Origin: Rhizobium sp. SSA_523
GTDB taxonomy: Bacteria; Pseudomonadota; Alphaproteobacteria; Rhizobiales; Rhizobiaceae
Direction of reading: 5' to 3'
Length of the DNA stretch: 64,000 nt
Assembly: GCF_030435705.1 (NCBI RefSeq)
Contig: NZ_CP129382.1
Span: 3,579,694-3,643,693, forward strand
The position numbers and the translations under genes are program-made. Of the stretch, positions 27,527 through 37,382 are shown in pieces; within the stretch, counting starts at the first letter, position 1; the number at the start of each line of letters is the position of its first letter. The notes under the pieces are model-generated. The model saw nothing but the letters and a program-made list of their open reading frames with translations. It was not told the origin of the DNA and searched no databases.

Positions 27527-28218
27527 CCATCACCATCGGACTCCCCTCCAAGGGCCGCATGAAGGAGGACGCCTCCGCCGTGTTCGAACGCGCCGGGATG
27601 CGGATTGTCGCCGTCGGCAATGACCGCTCCTATCGCGGCCGCGTCGAAGGCTTCGACGATGTGGAAGTCGCCTTCCTGTCCGCCTCGGAAATCTCCCGCG
27701 AGATCGGCAATGGCACCGTCGATTTCGGCGTGACCGGCGAAGACCTGATCCGCGAGGGGCTGGCGGATGCCGACGCGCGGGTGGAGATCGCCGCGCGCCT
27801 CGGTTTCGGCCATGCGGATGTGGTCGTTGCGGTGCCGGATATCTGGCTGGATGTGGAGGGCATGGCGGATCTGGGAGACGTTGCGGCGGAATTTCGCGCC
27901 CGTCACGGCCGCCGCCTGGCGATTGCCACCAAATACTGGCGCCTCACCCAGCAGCATTTTTCCGGAAGCCACGGCATCCAGCTCTACCGCATCGTGGAAA
28001 GCCTCGGCGCCACCGAAGGCGCGCCGGCGGCCGGCCAGGCGGATATCATCGTCGACATCACCTCCACCGGCTCCACCCTCAAGGCCAACCACCTGAAAGT
28101 GCTCGCCGACGGGGTGATCCTGCGCTCGCAAGCCTGCCTCGTGCGGGCGAGAAAGCCCGAGCATGAGAGCAATGCCATGATTTCGCGGATCATCGAGGCT
28201 GTGCGCGGAGCGGTTTGA
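27523..28218 (+). CDS. hisG: ATP phosphoribosyltransferase, catalytic subunit (short form)
   Basis: This 231-residue enzyme joins ATP and PRPP, the committed step of histidine synthesis. It is the short HisG that needs HisZ. Visible blocks are [11 protein letters not shown] at the N-terminus, [12 protein letters not shown] near residue 70, and the PRPP loop [17 protein letters not shown] near residue 178. It is the last gene of hisS-hisZ-hisG and is followed by a strong terminator. Confidence 0.95.
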   Translation: MTITIGLPSKGRMKEDASAVFERAGMRIVAVGNDRSYRGRVEGFDDVEVAFLSASEISREIGNGTVDFGVTGEDLIREGLADADARVEIAARLGFGHADVVVAVPDIWLDVEGMADLGDVAAEFRARHGRRLAIATKYWRLTQQHFSGSHGIQLYRIVESLGATEGAPAAGQADIIVDITSTGSTLKANHLKVLADGVILRSQACLVRARKPEHESNAMISRIIEAVRGAV

Positions 28219-28262
28219 GCGGCATTTTGCCTGCGAGGCCTGCGCAATTTCACACATGCATA

Positions 28263-28290
28263 GAACCCGCCGGATCGCTCCGGCGGGTTC
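28263..28290. terminator. Bidirectional terminator between hisG and the DoxX gene
   Basis: GAACCCGCCGGA at 28263-28274 pairs perfectly with TCCGGCGGGTTC at 28279-28290 around a four-base loop. It lies between convergent genes. Confidence 0.75.
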
Positions 28291-28320
28291 TTGCGTGTCA
28301 GCCTTGGGAGGCGGTGGATA

Positions 28321-28773
28321 TCAGGCAGGGACGACTGTCGCTGCGCCGCGGCGGGCATCCAGGGAGTAGGCGCCGGCACCGACGGTGGCGAGCAGCAGAT
28401 AGCCGCCGGCCAAAGTGAAGTTCTTCATCATCATGATGCTGTTGAGCGTGTTCAGCCAGCCAAGCGCGGCTTCCGGCCAGCCGGGAACGGCGATCGTGCC
28501 GGAATGGAAGACGGCGCCGGTGAAAATGCAGAAGACTGCCAGCGCAAAGGCGGCGATCCTGGTTTGGAACCCGATGAGGACGGCGAGGCCCGCCAGGAAT
28601 TCGAAGAGACCGGCAAGATAGGCAAGCGCGGTTGCGGCCGGCAGGCCGGCACCGGCGATCATGCCTGCCGTCCCGGCAGGATCGGTAAGCTTGCCGAAGC
28701 CGGAGGTGATGAAGATGAAGGAGAGGAGGATGCGTGCGAGAAGGATCAGCGCATTGGTCGCGGTGGTCGACAT
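28321..28773 (-). CDS. DoxX family membrane protein
   Basis: The 150-residue protein has about four transmembrane helices. It starts MSTTATNALILLARILLSFI and includes the DoxX-like SGFGKLTDPAGT segment near residue 27 and FEFLAGLAVLIGF near residue 60. DoxX proteins are found in redox-linked membrane complexes, but most, like this one, are uncharacterised. The ATG at 28773 has GGAG seven bases upstream. Confidence 0.85.
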   Translation of the reverse strand: MSTTATNALILLARILLSFIFITSGFGKLTDPAGTAGMIAGAGLPAATALAYLAGLFEFLAGLAVLIGFQTRIAAFALAVFCIFTGAVFHSGTIAVPGWPEAALGWLNTLNSIMMMKNFTLAGGYLLLATVGAGAYSLDARRGAATVVPA

Positions 28774-29068
28774 GGAAGTGCTCCAAAGGATTGCCAGAGC
28801 CGAGGGGCTGGGAGGCAGGGTGTCTGTCTGGCGATAGATATGCGCCAGATCGTCGCGCCGGGAAAGATGAACAACCGGATACATATTGTTCGATATTTGG
28901 AGACGACGATCGTGTGATAGGCCCGTGATGGGCGCGTGATGGGCCTGCTATGGGAACGTGATGGTCCTGTGGGCGTTAGGGAAGCCGACATGAATGCTGA
29001 CTTCATCTCACATTCATTTTGGCAGCCGCATCATGCGGCTATTGGAAGATCGTCGAAGGAAATATCGT

Positions 29069-29383
29069 ATGAAGAAGATCCTCATCGCTACCCTTGCGCT
29101 TGTCATGGCATCCTCCGTGCCGGTCTTTGCCCAGACCTATCGCAGCGAAGCCCGGGAAAACCGCCAGGAATATCGCATCAACCGCGCCTTGCGCCATGGA
29201 GAGCTGACCCCGCGCGAAACCCGACAGCTGGCGCGTCAGCAGCACCGTATCGACCGCGAAAAGGCCCGCGCCGTTCGCGACGGACATGTCTCGCGACAGG
29301 AGCGCCGGAAGATCGAGCGGATGCAGGATCGCGCCTCGCGCAACATCCAGCGCAAGAGCAATAACGGCTACGGCTATTATTGA
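29069..29383 (+). CDS. Small secreted, highly basic protein
   Basis: The 104-residue protein has a signal peptide (MKKILIATLALVMASSVPVFA). The mature part is helical and extremely rich in Arg, Gln and Glu (RQEYRINRALRHGELTPRE). Two similar blocks appear, RINRALRHGELTPRETRQLA and RDGHVSRQERRKI, suggesting a short internal repeat of the form R-x-x-G-x-x-x-R-x-E. Unknown function; similar short proteins occur in Rhizobiales. ATG at 29069 follows AAGGA at eight bases. Confidence 0.7.
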   Translation: MKKILIATLALVMASSVPVFAQTYRSEARENRQEYRINRALRHGELTPRETRQLARQQHRIDREKARAVRDGHVSRQERRKIERMQDRASRNIQRKSNNGYGYY

Positions 29384-29423
29384 GCATCGGCGCGGTCTTC
29401 GCATCTAAGCATGATTGCGGATC

Positions 29424-29454
29424 AGGGGGAGTGAATTTGATATTCGCTCTCCCT
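29424..29454. terminator. Hairpin between convergent genes
   Basis: AGGGGGAGTGAAT at 29424-29436 pairs, with two non-Watson-Crick positions, with ATTCGCTCTCCCT at about 29442-29454. It is a possible shared terminator. Confidence 0.4.
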
Positions 29455-29530
29455 ATGCAGCGATCTCGAAGATCAACGGCAAAATCAGACCACTTGGTGA
29501 CAGGGGCGGCGCACGGCCGCCCTTTTCGCG

Positions 29531-30580
29531 TCAGGCGTTTCGCATCGCCTCCGCCTTGTCGGTATGCGGCCGCACAAGTGCCGCCGCGGCCAGCCGTGCA
29601 GCACGCGCATGCACGGCCGCCCGGTCGATCTCCGGCCCATCGCACCAGTAATGCGGATTGGAGCGCGATGCCGTCGGCGTTCCCACCGGCAACAGGGTAT
29701 AGTGGCCGACATGCTTGCCGAGGCTCGTCAGGCTGCTCTTGGGCAGGCGTTCAGCAAGCCATCGGGAGCAGAGATCGAACGGGGCTTCCTCATCAGCCTC
29801 GCCGCAGAGCAGGGTTACCTCAAGGCCGATTTCGCGCAGGCTCTCCTCGGTAAAGCCGCGCACCGGCGGCGCCGGGGCAATGGCCACGATGGCCCGCACC
29901 CGCGGATCGCGATAGGAATGCGATTGCCTCTGCCATGATGCGCGAAAACTATCGCTCGACGCGAGCAGCGGCTCGATCTGGCCTGCAAGATCGGGCATTT
30001 CGCGCGGACCGCCGCTGAAGGGATATTGTCTGGCAAAGGCAATCACCCGGTCCGTCTCCGTCACGGCGCCCGCCAGAGCCAAAGCGGTATAGCCGCCGAG
30101 CGAGAAACCCGCCGCGGTGACATCGCTCAGATCGAGCCGTCCGGCAAAAGGTCCCTGTGTCGAAAGCCGATCGAGGAGGACGGTCAAATCCCGCGCCCTT
30201 TCCCACCAGCACAGAAATCCCTCGGGGCGGTAGGCCTCCACACCTGTATTGCCGTGGTGGTCAACGCCCAGCACGACACAGCCCTGCCGTGCCAGAAACG
30301 CGGCGAGCCAGCCAAGGCCAGAGGCCGATCCGCCGGTGCCGTGCGAGATCAGCACCACGGGAAAGCGCGCCCGCTCGTGCAAAAGATCCGCCTCGGCTGC
30401 CAGGAGCCCCAGAGAGTAGAGCGGCCGGCCGGGCGGTATCGCAATATCCGTCACGGGCGTTCCCGCTGCGCCAGGATACCAGGCGGACCAGCGCAGCGGC
30501 CGTGGCCCGTCGCCGCTCCAGTTCGGGCGAGCCTCGTCGAAAAGAAGCCCTGTCCGAAACCCAATGCAATCATCCATCAT
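29531..30580 (-). CDS. Alpha/beta hydrolase, PAF-acetylhydrolase/dienelactone hydrolase-like
   Basis: The 349-residue protein has the alpha/beta hydrolase blocks: PVVLISHGTGGSASGLGWLA (oxyanion region) and the nucleophile elbow AAGFSLGGYTALA near residue 165. Candidate acid and base follow in LCGEADEEAP and KHVGHYTLLP. No signal peptide is evident. The overall form resembles dienelactone hydrolase or PAF-acetylhydrolase-type esterases of unknown substrate. The start is one of two adjacent ATGs (30580 or 30577). It is convergent with the small secreted protein gene. Confidence 0.8.
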   Translation of the reverse strand: MMDDCIGFRTGLLFDEARPNWSGDGPRPLRWSAWYPGAAGTPVTDIAIPPGRPLYSLGLLAAEADLLHERARFPVVLISHGTGGSASGLGWLAAFLARQGCVVLGVDHHGNTGVEAYRPEGFLCWWERARDLTVLLDRLSTQGPFAGRLDLSDVTAAGFSLGGYTALALAGAVTETDRVIAFARQYPFSGGPREMPDLAGQIEPLLASSDSFRASWQRQSHSYRDPRVRAIVAIAPAPPVRGFTEESLREIGLEVTLLCGEADEEAPFDLCSRWLAERLPKSSLTSLGKHVGHYTLLPVGTPTASRSNPHYWCDGPEIDRAAVHARAARLAAAALVRPHTDKAEAMRNA

Positions 30581-30616
30581 CGACGCCCCCAAAGATCTGC
30601 GCCGCTGCATAACGCA

Positions 30617-30641
30617 GAAAAGGCGGCCTTGCGAGCCGCCC
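30617..30641 (-). terminator. Probable original groESL terminator
   Basis: Read on the minus strand, GGCGGC, a seven-base loop and GCCGCC are followed by TTTTCTG: stem arms at 30635-30640 and 30622-30627. It lies about 50 bases beyond the downstream copy of the groEL end, and about 160 bases beyond the actual groEL stop. Confidence 0.65.
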
Positions 30642-30690
30642 TTTCCGTATTCCGAACCGGATGGTCCAGGTGTGAAGACCTCGAAAGGCC

Positions 30691-30721
30691 TTACATCATG
30701 TCCATTCCGCCCATGCCGCCA
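30691..30721 (-). repeat. Detached duplicate of the groEL 3' end
   Basis: On the minus strand this segment reads GGMGGMDMM followed by TAA, the expected C-terminal end of groEL. The intact groEL gene ends with the same residues at 30800-30840. Twenty-one bases (CATCATGTCCATTCCGCCCAT) are identical in both. About 80 bases separate the copies and contain two hairpins. Confidence 0.85.
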
Positions 30722-30799
30722 GTTCAGCGCGCTTGACGCGCTGAACCACTTGAAGGATGGGCGGCTCGGCTGGTCACTTTGCGATAGGCTTGGCGCCTA

Positions 30800-30801
<2 letters not shown>
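30722..30801. other. Insert with two hairpins between the groEL end copies
   Basis: GTTCAGCGCG at 30722-30731 pairs with CGCGCTGAAC at 30737-30746, a perfect 10-bp stem. GATAGGC at 30783-30789 pairs with GCCTATC at 30795-30801. The segment supplies the TGA stop of the present groEL. I recognise no known element. Confidence 0.6.
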
Positions 30802-32452
<1,651 letters not shown>

Positions 32453-32512
32453 TCAGGGCGTGATAGCCCAATTCGTTCAATCTGTTGATGATGGACGAAA
32501 CGTCGGCCGAGA

Positions 32513-32809
32513 TCAGCCGATGATACCCATGATATCGGCTTCCTTCATGATCAGAAGGTCTTCGCCGTCGAGCTTGACTTCCGTGCCGGACCACTTGCCG
32601 AACAGAACGCGATCGCCAACCTTGACGTCGAGCGCAACGATCTTGCCGGCCTCATCACGTGCACCGGAACCAACGGCGACGATCTCGCCTTCCTGCGGCT
32701 TTTCCTTGGCGGTATCGGGAATGATGATGCCGCCCTTCGTCTTGGCTTCAGATTCAACGCGACGAACGACGACGCGGTCGTGAAGCGGGCGGAAATTGGT
32801 GCTTGCCAT
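32513..32809 (-). CDS. groES: Co-chaperonin GroES (Hsp10)
   Basis: The 98-residue lid protein of the GroEL chamber. It has the typical [14 protein letters not shown] start, the mobile loop [21 protein letters not shown], and the end [17 protein letters not shown]. It is the first gene of the operon and is preceded by CIRCE and an RpoH-type promoter. Confidence 0.97.
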   Translation of the reverse strand: MASTNFRPLHDRVVVRRVESEAKTKGGIIIPDTAKEKPQEGEIVAVGSGARDEAGKIVALDVKVGDRVLFGKWSGTEVKLDGEDLLIMKEADIMGIIG

Positions 32810-32867
32810 TGTCTAATCCCTCGATCAAATGACCTTTACGGGCTTTGAGGTGGCCCGTGTCCCTGTG

Positions 32868-32894
32868 TTAGCACTCACCCTGTGGGAGTGCTAA
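32868..32894 (-). promoter_or_regulatory. CIRCE element (HrcA operator)
   Basis: TTAGCACTC at 32868-32876, nine bases, then GAGTGCTAA at 32886-32894: a perfect copy of the CIRCE consensus. HrcA binds this to repress groESL in the absence of heat shock. Confidence 0.95.
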
Positions 32895-32902
32895 CGAGGC
32901 TC

Positions 32903-32931
32903 AGATAAGATCGGGCGAAGGATGAGTCAAG
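32903..32931 (-). promoter_or_regulatory. Heat-shock (RpoH-type) promoter of groESL, overlapping a sigma-70-like one
   Basis: On the minus strand, CTTG (32931-32928), 18 bases, then CTTATCT (32909-32903) matches the alphaproteobacterial RpoH pattern CTTG-N17/18-CYTATNT. The same bases read TTGACT-N17-TATCTG, a fair housekeeping promoter. The expected start point falls at the upstream edge of CIRCE, so heat shock (RpoH) and HrcA control are combined. Confidence 0.7.
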
Positions 32932-33119
32932 AACATGTGCAAAGAAATTATGCCCTGTTCGATGACCTTATGCGCAAAATCTGCTCAGATTCGGGCCGCC
33001 GCTGGAACGGAGAGCCGCTCGAGGGACGCGCGAGGGCAGGCCGCGGTCGCGCGCCGGCCGGGAGCATCGGTCATTTCGAAGCCATTCCGATCCATGTCTA
33101 GAGCGCGCAGCGGGACACA

Positions 33120-34508
33120 ATGTCAGTGAAGCCTGATCAAGCCGAGGCCCTGCAACCGCCCCTCGGGAAGCGGCAAAACCAGCCCTCGCTGAGGGAGCTT
33201 GTCCTCGTCTTCGCGCGCATCGGCTGCCTGAGTTTCGGCGGTCCGGCGGCCCAGATCGGGCTCATGCACCGCATCTGCGTGGAGGAGAAGCGCTGGATCC
33301 TTGAAGATCGCTATCTCCACGCGCTCAATTACTGCATGCTTCTGCCCGGACCGGAGGCGCAGCAGCTTGCGACCTATATCGGCTGGCTGACGCATGGCGT
33401 GAGGGGAGGCATGCTGGCCGGGCTGCTGTTCGTCCTTCCCGGGCTCTTCGTCATCATCGCCCTGTCGACCGCCTATGCCCTTTACCAGCAGGCGGACTGG
33501 CTGGCCGGCCTGTTCTTCGGCTTGAAGGCGGCCGTTCTCACCATCGTGCTGCAGGCCGTGGTCCGCCTGGCCCGCCGCACGCTGACCGACAGGGTCCTCG
33601 TCGTGATTGCGGTTCTGGCCTTCCTGTCGCTTTTCGTGCTGGCGCTGCCCTTTCCGCTGGTGGTTCTGGTGGCAGGTCTTGCCGGCTATCTGCGCGCCCG
33701 CCATGGCGCTGTGTCCGCTGCCGCCAAGCCGGCCGCAGTCCTTGTGCCGGAAGATGTGTCGCCGCAAAAGCCGCCGCTGCTGCGCTCGCTGCTTCAGCTC
33801 GGCTTCTGGGTGGCGGTCTGGCAATTGCCCTTCGTCATCCTGCTGGCGATCAGCGGCGCGGCAAGCCTTGCCACCATGTATGCCTTCTTCTCGCAGATGG
33901 CGCTCGTCACCTTCGGCGGCGCCTATGCGGTCCTGTCCTATGTCGCCCAGGTTGCCGTCGAGGATTACGGCTGGCTGCAGCCCGGGGAAATGTTGGATGG
34001 CCTGGCGCTGGCGGAGACGACGCCCGGACCGCTGGTTCTGGTTCTTTCCTATGTCGGCTATCTGACCGGCTTCCGCACCGTGCCGGGGCTGGATCCCGTC
34101 ATCGGCGGGATCATCGGTGCGCTTCTGACGGCCTGGGCCACCTTCGTCCCGAGCTTCATCTGGATCTTCGCCGGCGCGCCGTATATCGAGCGGCTGCGCG
34201 GAAAGCCGCAAATCGCCGCGGCGCTGTCGGCCATCACCGCCGCAGTGGTCGGCGTCATCGCCAATCTGGCTCTGTGGTTCGCCCTGCACGTCCTCTTCGG
34301 ACGCGTCGAGCGGGTGACGCTGGTGCCCGGCTGGACAGGCGAGGGGGCGCCCGGCCTCTGGCTGCCTGATCCCGCAACGCTCGATCCCGCAGCACTGGTC
34401 CTGTTCCTCATCTCCGCCCTTGCCCTCCTGCGGCTGAACATCGGAATGGTGAAGGTGCTCGTTTCCGCCGCATTGGGTGGCCTTTTATGGCGCCTGGCCG
34501 GCTTCTGA
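33120..34508 (+). CDS. chrA: Chromate transporter ChrA
   Basis: The 462-residue membrane protein has about ten helices and two homologous CHR halves. The first has RIGCLSFGGPAAQIG and LLPGPEAQQLATYIGW; the second has LVTFGGAYAVLSYV and ETTPGPLVLVLSYVGY. ChrA expels chromate, often using sulphate-like transport. No regulator (chrB) is adjacent, so it may be constitutive or have another native substrate. The ATG at 33120 has a weak ribosome site. Confidence 0.92.
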   Translation: MSVKPDQAEALQPPLGKRQNQPSLRELVLVFARIGCLSFGGPAAQIGLMHRICVEEKRWILEDRYLHALNYCMLLPGPEAQQLATYIGWLTHGVRGGMLAGLLFVLPGLFVIIALSTAYALYQQADWLAGLFFGLKAAVLTIVLQAVVRLARRTLTDRVLVVIAVLAFLSLFVLALPFPLVVLVAGLAGYLRARHGAVSAAAKPAAVLVPEDVSPQKPPLLRSLLQLGFWVAVWQLPFVILLAISGAASLATMYAFFSQMALVTFGGAYAVLSYVAQVAVEDYGWLQPGEMLDGLALAETTPGPLVLVLSYVGYLTGFRTVPGLDPVIGGIIGALLTAWATFVPSFIWIFAGAPYIERLRGKPQIAAALSAITAAVVGVIANLALWFALHVLFGRVERVTLVPGWTGEGAPGLWLPDPATLDPAALVLFLISALALLRLNIGMVKVLVSAALGGLLWRLAGF

Positions 34509-34608
34509 GGCCTGGTCCCGGCTCCCTCATTCAGCAAAACTCCTTGCCTTCGCCGAAGAGCTTTGCCATGTCAGCGCCAGATCTTGTTCAAAACTCCATC
34601 GGGTGATC

Positions 34609-35457
34609 ATGGCAAACCGCATTCAGAACCTCATGACGATTACGGCGGGTTACCAGCTCGTGCTCTCCGATGTGTGGGGTGTGCTGCACAACGGTATCGA
34701 TGCCTTTCCGGCGGCCTGCGTCGCTCTGGAGGAAGCCCGCAAGGCCGGGCTTTGCGTGGTGCTGATCACCAATTCGCCGCGTCCGGCGCCGGGCGTGATC
34801 GAGCAATTGCGGGCGATCGGCGTGCCGGACCAGGCCTATGACCGGATCGTCACCTCGGGCGATGTGACCCGGGCCCTCATTGCCGAAGGCCCGAAGAATG
34901 TCTTCCTGCTTGGCCCCGAACGCGACATGCCGCTCTTCGACGGGCTGGATGTCACCGTGACCGGCGAGGCGCAGGCCGATGCCATCGTCTGCACCGGCTT
35001 CTTCGACGACGAGACCGAGGTCCCGGAAGACTATCACGACATGTTGACGCGGTTCGTCAAGAAGGACGCGCCGCTGATCTGCGCCAATCCGGATCTGGTC
35101 GTCGAGCGTGGCCATCGCATCATTCCCTGCGCCGGTGCCGTTGCCGCCTATTACGAGCAGCTGGGCGGATCGACGCGGATCGCCGGCAAGCCGCATAAGC
35201 CGATCTACGAGGCAGCGCTTGCGGCGGCGCGCGAGGTTTGCGGCGAGATCGACCTTGCCAAGGTCATCGCGGTGGGCGATGGCATGCCGACCGATGTGAA
35301 GGGCGCGCTCAGCTATGGCCTCGACCTGCTTTACATTTCCGGTGGCATCCATGCCGCCGAATATACGCTGAACGGCCAGACGGACGAAGCGCTCCTGAAT
35401 GCCTATCTGCAGCGCGAGGGCGCCACGCCCAAATGGTGGATGCCGCGCCTGGCTTGA
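34609..35457 (+). CDS. HAD-superfamily class IIA hydrolase (TIGR01459-like)
   Basis: The 282-residue protein has motif I LSDVWGVLHNG near residue 18 and LITNSPRPAPGV near residue 50. A class IIA cap lies in the middle. Late motifs are AGKPHKPIYEAAL and VIAVGDGMPTDVKGAL. This group occurs beside ribF in many alphaproteobacteria, as here (ribF starts 14 bases after the stop), suggesting a link with flavin or nucleotide phosphate metabolism, not proven. Confidence 0.85.
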   Translation: MANRIQNLMTITAGYQLVLSDVWGVLHNGIDAFPAACVALEEARKAGLCVVLITNSPRPAPGVIEQLRAIGVPDQAYDRIVTSGDVTRALIAEGPKNVFLLGPERDMPLFDGLDVTVTGEAQADAIVCTGFFDDETEVPEDYHDMLTRFVKKDAPLICANPDLVVERGHRIIPCAGAVAAYYEQLGGSTRIAGKPHKPIYEAALAAAREVCGEIDLAKVIAVGDGMPTDVKGALSYGLDLLYISGGIHAAEYTLNGQTDEALLNAYLQREGATPKWWMPRLA

Positions 35458-35470
35458 CGGAAGACTGCCG

Positions 35471-36451
35471 ATGACCGTTTTCTACCGCAACGAGACCAAG
35501 GAGCCGCTGCCGCCGGAACTGGAGGGCGGCGTGGTTGCCATCGGCAATTTCGATGGCGTGCATCGCGGCCATCGCAGCGTCCTGGAGCGGGCGCTGGACA
35601 TTGCCCGCCAGCGCGGCGTGCCGGCCCTGGTGCTGACCTTCGAACCGCATCCCCGCACGGTCTTCAGGCCGGACCAGCCGGTCTTCCGGCTGACGCCGGC
35701 GCCGCTCAAGGCCCGCCTGCTGGAGGCCATGGGCTTCCGCTCCGTCATCGAATATCCTTTCGACCGGGCCTTCTCGCAACGGTCCGCCGAGGATTTCGTG
35801 TCCTCGATCCTGGCCGGCTGGCTGAAGGCCTGCGCCGTGGTCACCGGTTTCGACTTCCATTTCGGTCGCGCCCGCGAGGGCGGCCCCGCCTTCCTGATGG
35901 AGGCCGGCCGCCGCCATGGCTTCGAGGTCTCGCTGGTCGATGCCTTCCGCGACGAGGGTGCCGAGGTGATCTCGTCGAGCCGCATCCGCGATCTTTTGTC
36001 TACGGGAGAGGTGGCCGAGGCGGCCGGCCAGCTCGGCTACCGCTACACGGTGGAGGCGGAGGTGATCTCCGGCGAGAAGCTGGGGCGCAAGCTCGGCTAT
36101 CCCACGGCCAATATGCAGCTTCCCCCGGAGGCCGGGCTCAGGGCCGGCATTTACGCGGTGCGCTTCCGTCGGCAGAACGGCGCGCTTTTCGATGGCGTGG
36201 CAAGCTATGGACGGCGCCCGACGGTGACGGAAAACGGCGCGCCGCTTCTGGAAACCTTCCTCTTCGATTTTTCCGACAGCCTGTATGGCGAACTCTGCTC
36301 GGTCTCCTTCTTCGGCTTCCTGCGCGAGGAGCTGAAATTCGACGGGCTGGACTCGCTGGTCGCCCAGATGAAGCGCGACGAGGAAGAGGCGCGCGCGCTG
36401 CTATCCGGCATTTCGCCGCTGAGCGAACTGGATGCGACGATCGCGTTTTGA
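35471..36451 (+). CDS. ribF: Bifunctional riboflavin kinase/FAD synthetase
   Basis: The 326-residue enzyme makes FMN from riboflavin, then FAD. The N-terminal nucleotidyltransferase has VAIGNFDGVHRGH near residue 25 and a later ISSSRIRDLL. The C-terminal riboflavin kinase domain has GRKLGYPTANM near residue 203 and GVASYGRRPTV. It lies directly after the HAD gene and is probably cotranscribed. Confidence 0.95.
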   Translation: MTVFYRNETKEPLPPELEGGVVAIGNFDGVHRGHRSVLERALDIARQRGVPALVLTFEPHPRTVFRPDQPVFRLTPAPLKARLLEAMGFRSVIEYPFDRAFSQRSAEDFVSSILAGWLKACAVVTGFDFHFGRAREGGPAFLMEAGRRHGFEVSLVDAFRDEGAEVISSSRIRDLLSTGEVAEAAGQLGYRYTVEAEVISGEKLGRKLGYPTANMQLPPEAGLRAGIYAVRFRRQNGALFDGVASYGRRPTVTENGAPLLETFLFDFSDSLYGELCSVSFFGFLREELKFDGLDSLVAQMKRDEEEARALLSGISPLSELDATIAF

Positions 36452-36496
36452 CGAGCATTGATGCGATCGGGCACCGTTGAAGGGGGATTCCGCGTG

Positions 36497-36784
36497 TTAC
36501 GCGGGCGTCGCCGGCGGCCATTGCCGAGCAGTGTGGAGGATCGTCAAGATCCTGACGGCCTCCGGAGAGACCTCGTAGACGAGGCGATAGTTTGGATAGG
36601 GGATGAGCTCGCGGGTGCCGGTGATGACCCCGATCTTGCCGCAACGGGGAAAATCCTGGAGACGTCTCGCAGCCTGTTCGAAGGCCTGGTCAATGGCGAG
36701 CGCCGCCGAGGGATTGTGGCCGAGCAAGTAGTCGAAGATGGACGCGCGGTCATCGACCGCCTGCAGCGTCCAGTGGACGATCAT
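36497..36784 (-). CDS. RelE/ParE-family toxin
   Basis: The 95-residue protein has the ParE pattern: WTLQAVDDRASIFDYLLGHNPSAA, then FPRCGKIGVITGTRELIPYPNYRLVYEV and the end ILTILHTARQWPP. ParE toxins poison gyrase while RelE toxins cleave mRNA; the sequence fits the ParE side better, but this needs testing. Its ATG overlaps the antitoxin stop by four bases (ATGA). It is convergent with ribF. Confidence 0.85.
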   Translation of the reverse strand: MIVHWTLQAVDDRASIFDYLLGHNPSAALAIDQAFEQAARRLQDFPRCGKIGVITGTRELIPYPNYRLVYEVSPEAVRILTILHTARQWPPATPA

Positions 36785-37068
36785 ATAGCGCCGCCTTGCT
36801 TCATCGCCTTCCGCCGCCGTTCGGCAAACAGCCGCTCGGTTTCCTCAGCGGAGATTAGCCTGCCGGCAGCTATATCGTCACGTGCGCGCAGCACCTTGGC
36901 TTCCAGGAAGCGGCGATAGTCACCATCCATCTTCTGCCTGTCGACGTAATCCTGCACCATTTCCCGAATTACCTCGGCCTCGGAAGTCCGAGCCGAACCC
37001 ACTGCCGCAGAAAACTCTTGGGCAAGGCTCGCATCGAGATCGATCTGAAGTTGGGCTTTGCGTCGCAT
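36781..37068 (-). CDS. Antitoxin partner of the ParE-like toxin
   Basis: The 95-residue protein starts MRRKAQLQIDLDASLAQEFS and has RTSEAEVIREMVQDYVDRQK, a ribbon-helix-helix-like N-terminal region. A helical, charged C-terminus would bind the toxin. Order (antitoxin first) and overlap are standard for type II systems. Confidence 0.8.
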   Translation of the reverse strand: MRRKAQLQIDLDASLAQEFSAAVGSARTSEAEVIREMVQDYVDRQKMDGDYRRFLEAKVLRARDDIAAGRLISAEETERLFAERRRKAMKQGGAI

Positions 37069-37382
37069 GTCGGTGCTGTTCCCGAGGTTTCGAGGATATG
37101 AGATCCGGAGCCCAGTCTAGGCCAAGCCTCGCGCTGTGTCCAATTGCCCGCTATCTTGCCCCTTCCTTTCGCAGCCAAAAACCCTTAAAGACGCGGCACC
37201 ATGATGAATCCTACCGCGGTCCGCATCCTTCGAATTATCGGCCCGGCCTTCCTCGCAGCGTGATCGCGCGGGAAGGTCCGGGTTTTCGGTGCCGGGACAA
37301 GCGTGAGGTCCGGCCCAGTTCAAACGCCTCGCCGAGTTTCATCCGCGCGACCTTCGCCGTCGCCCATCGAAATGGTTGATCC
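37069..37382. other. Spacer between the antitoxin gene and ileS
   Basis: These 314 bases separate divergent genes and should hold promoters for both. I see no T-box-like structure, which would be unexpected in this group, and no convincing gene. Open frames on either strand here lack protein-like composition. Confidence 0.4.

Noticed and set aside
33120..34508. chrA as part of a transferred resistance island
   Set aside because: No chrB, no mobile genes and no compositional break were seen; it appears to be a chromosomal copy.
37069..37382. T-box leader for ileS
   Set aside because: No T-box sequence or specifier-like structure was found, and T-boxes are not typical of alphaproteobacteria.
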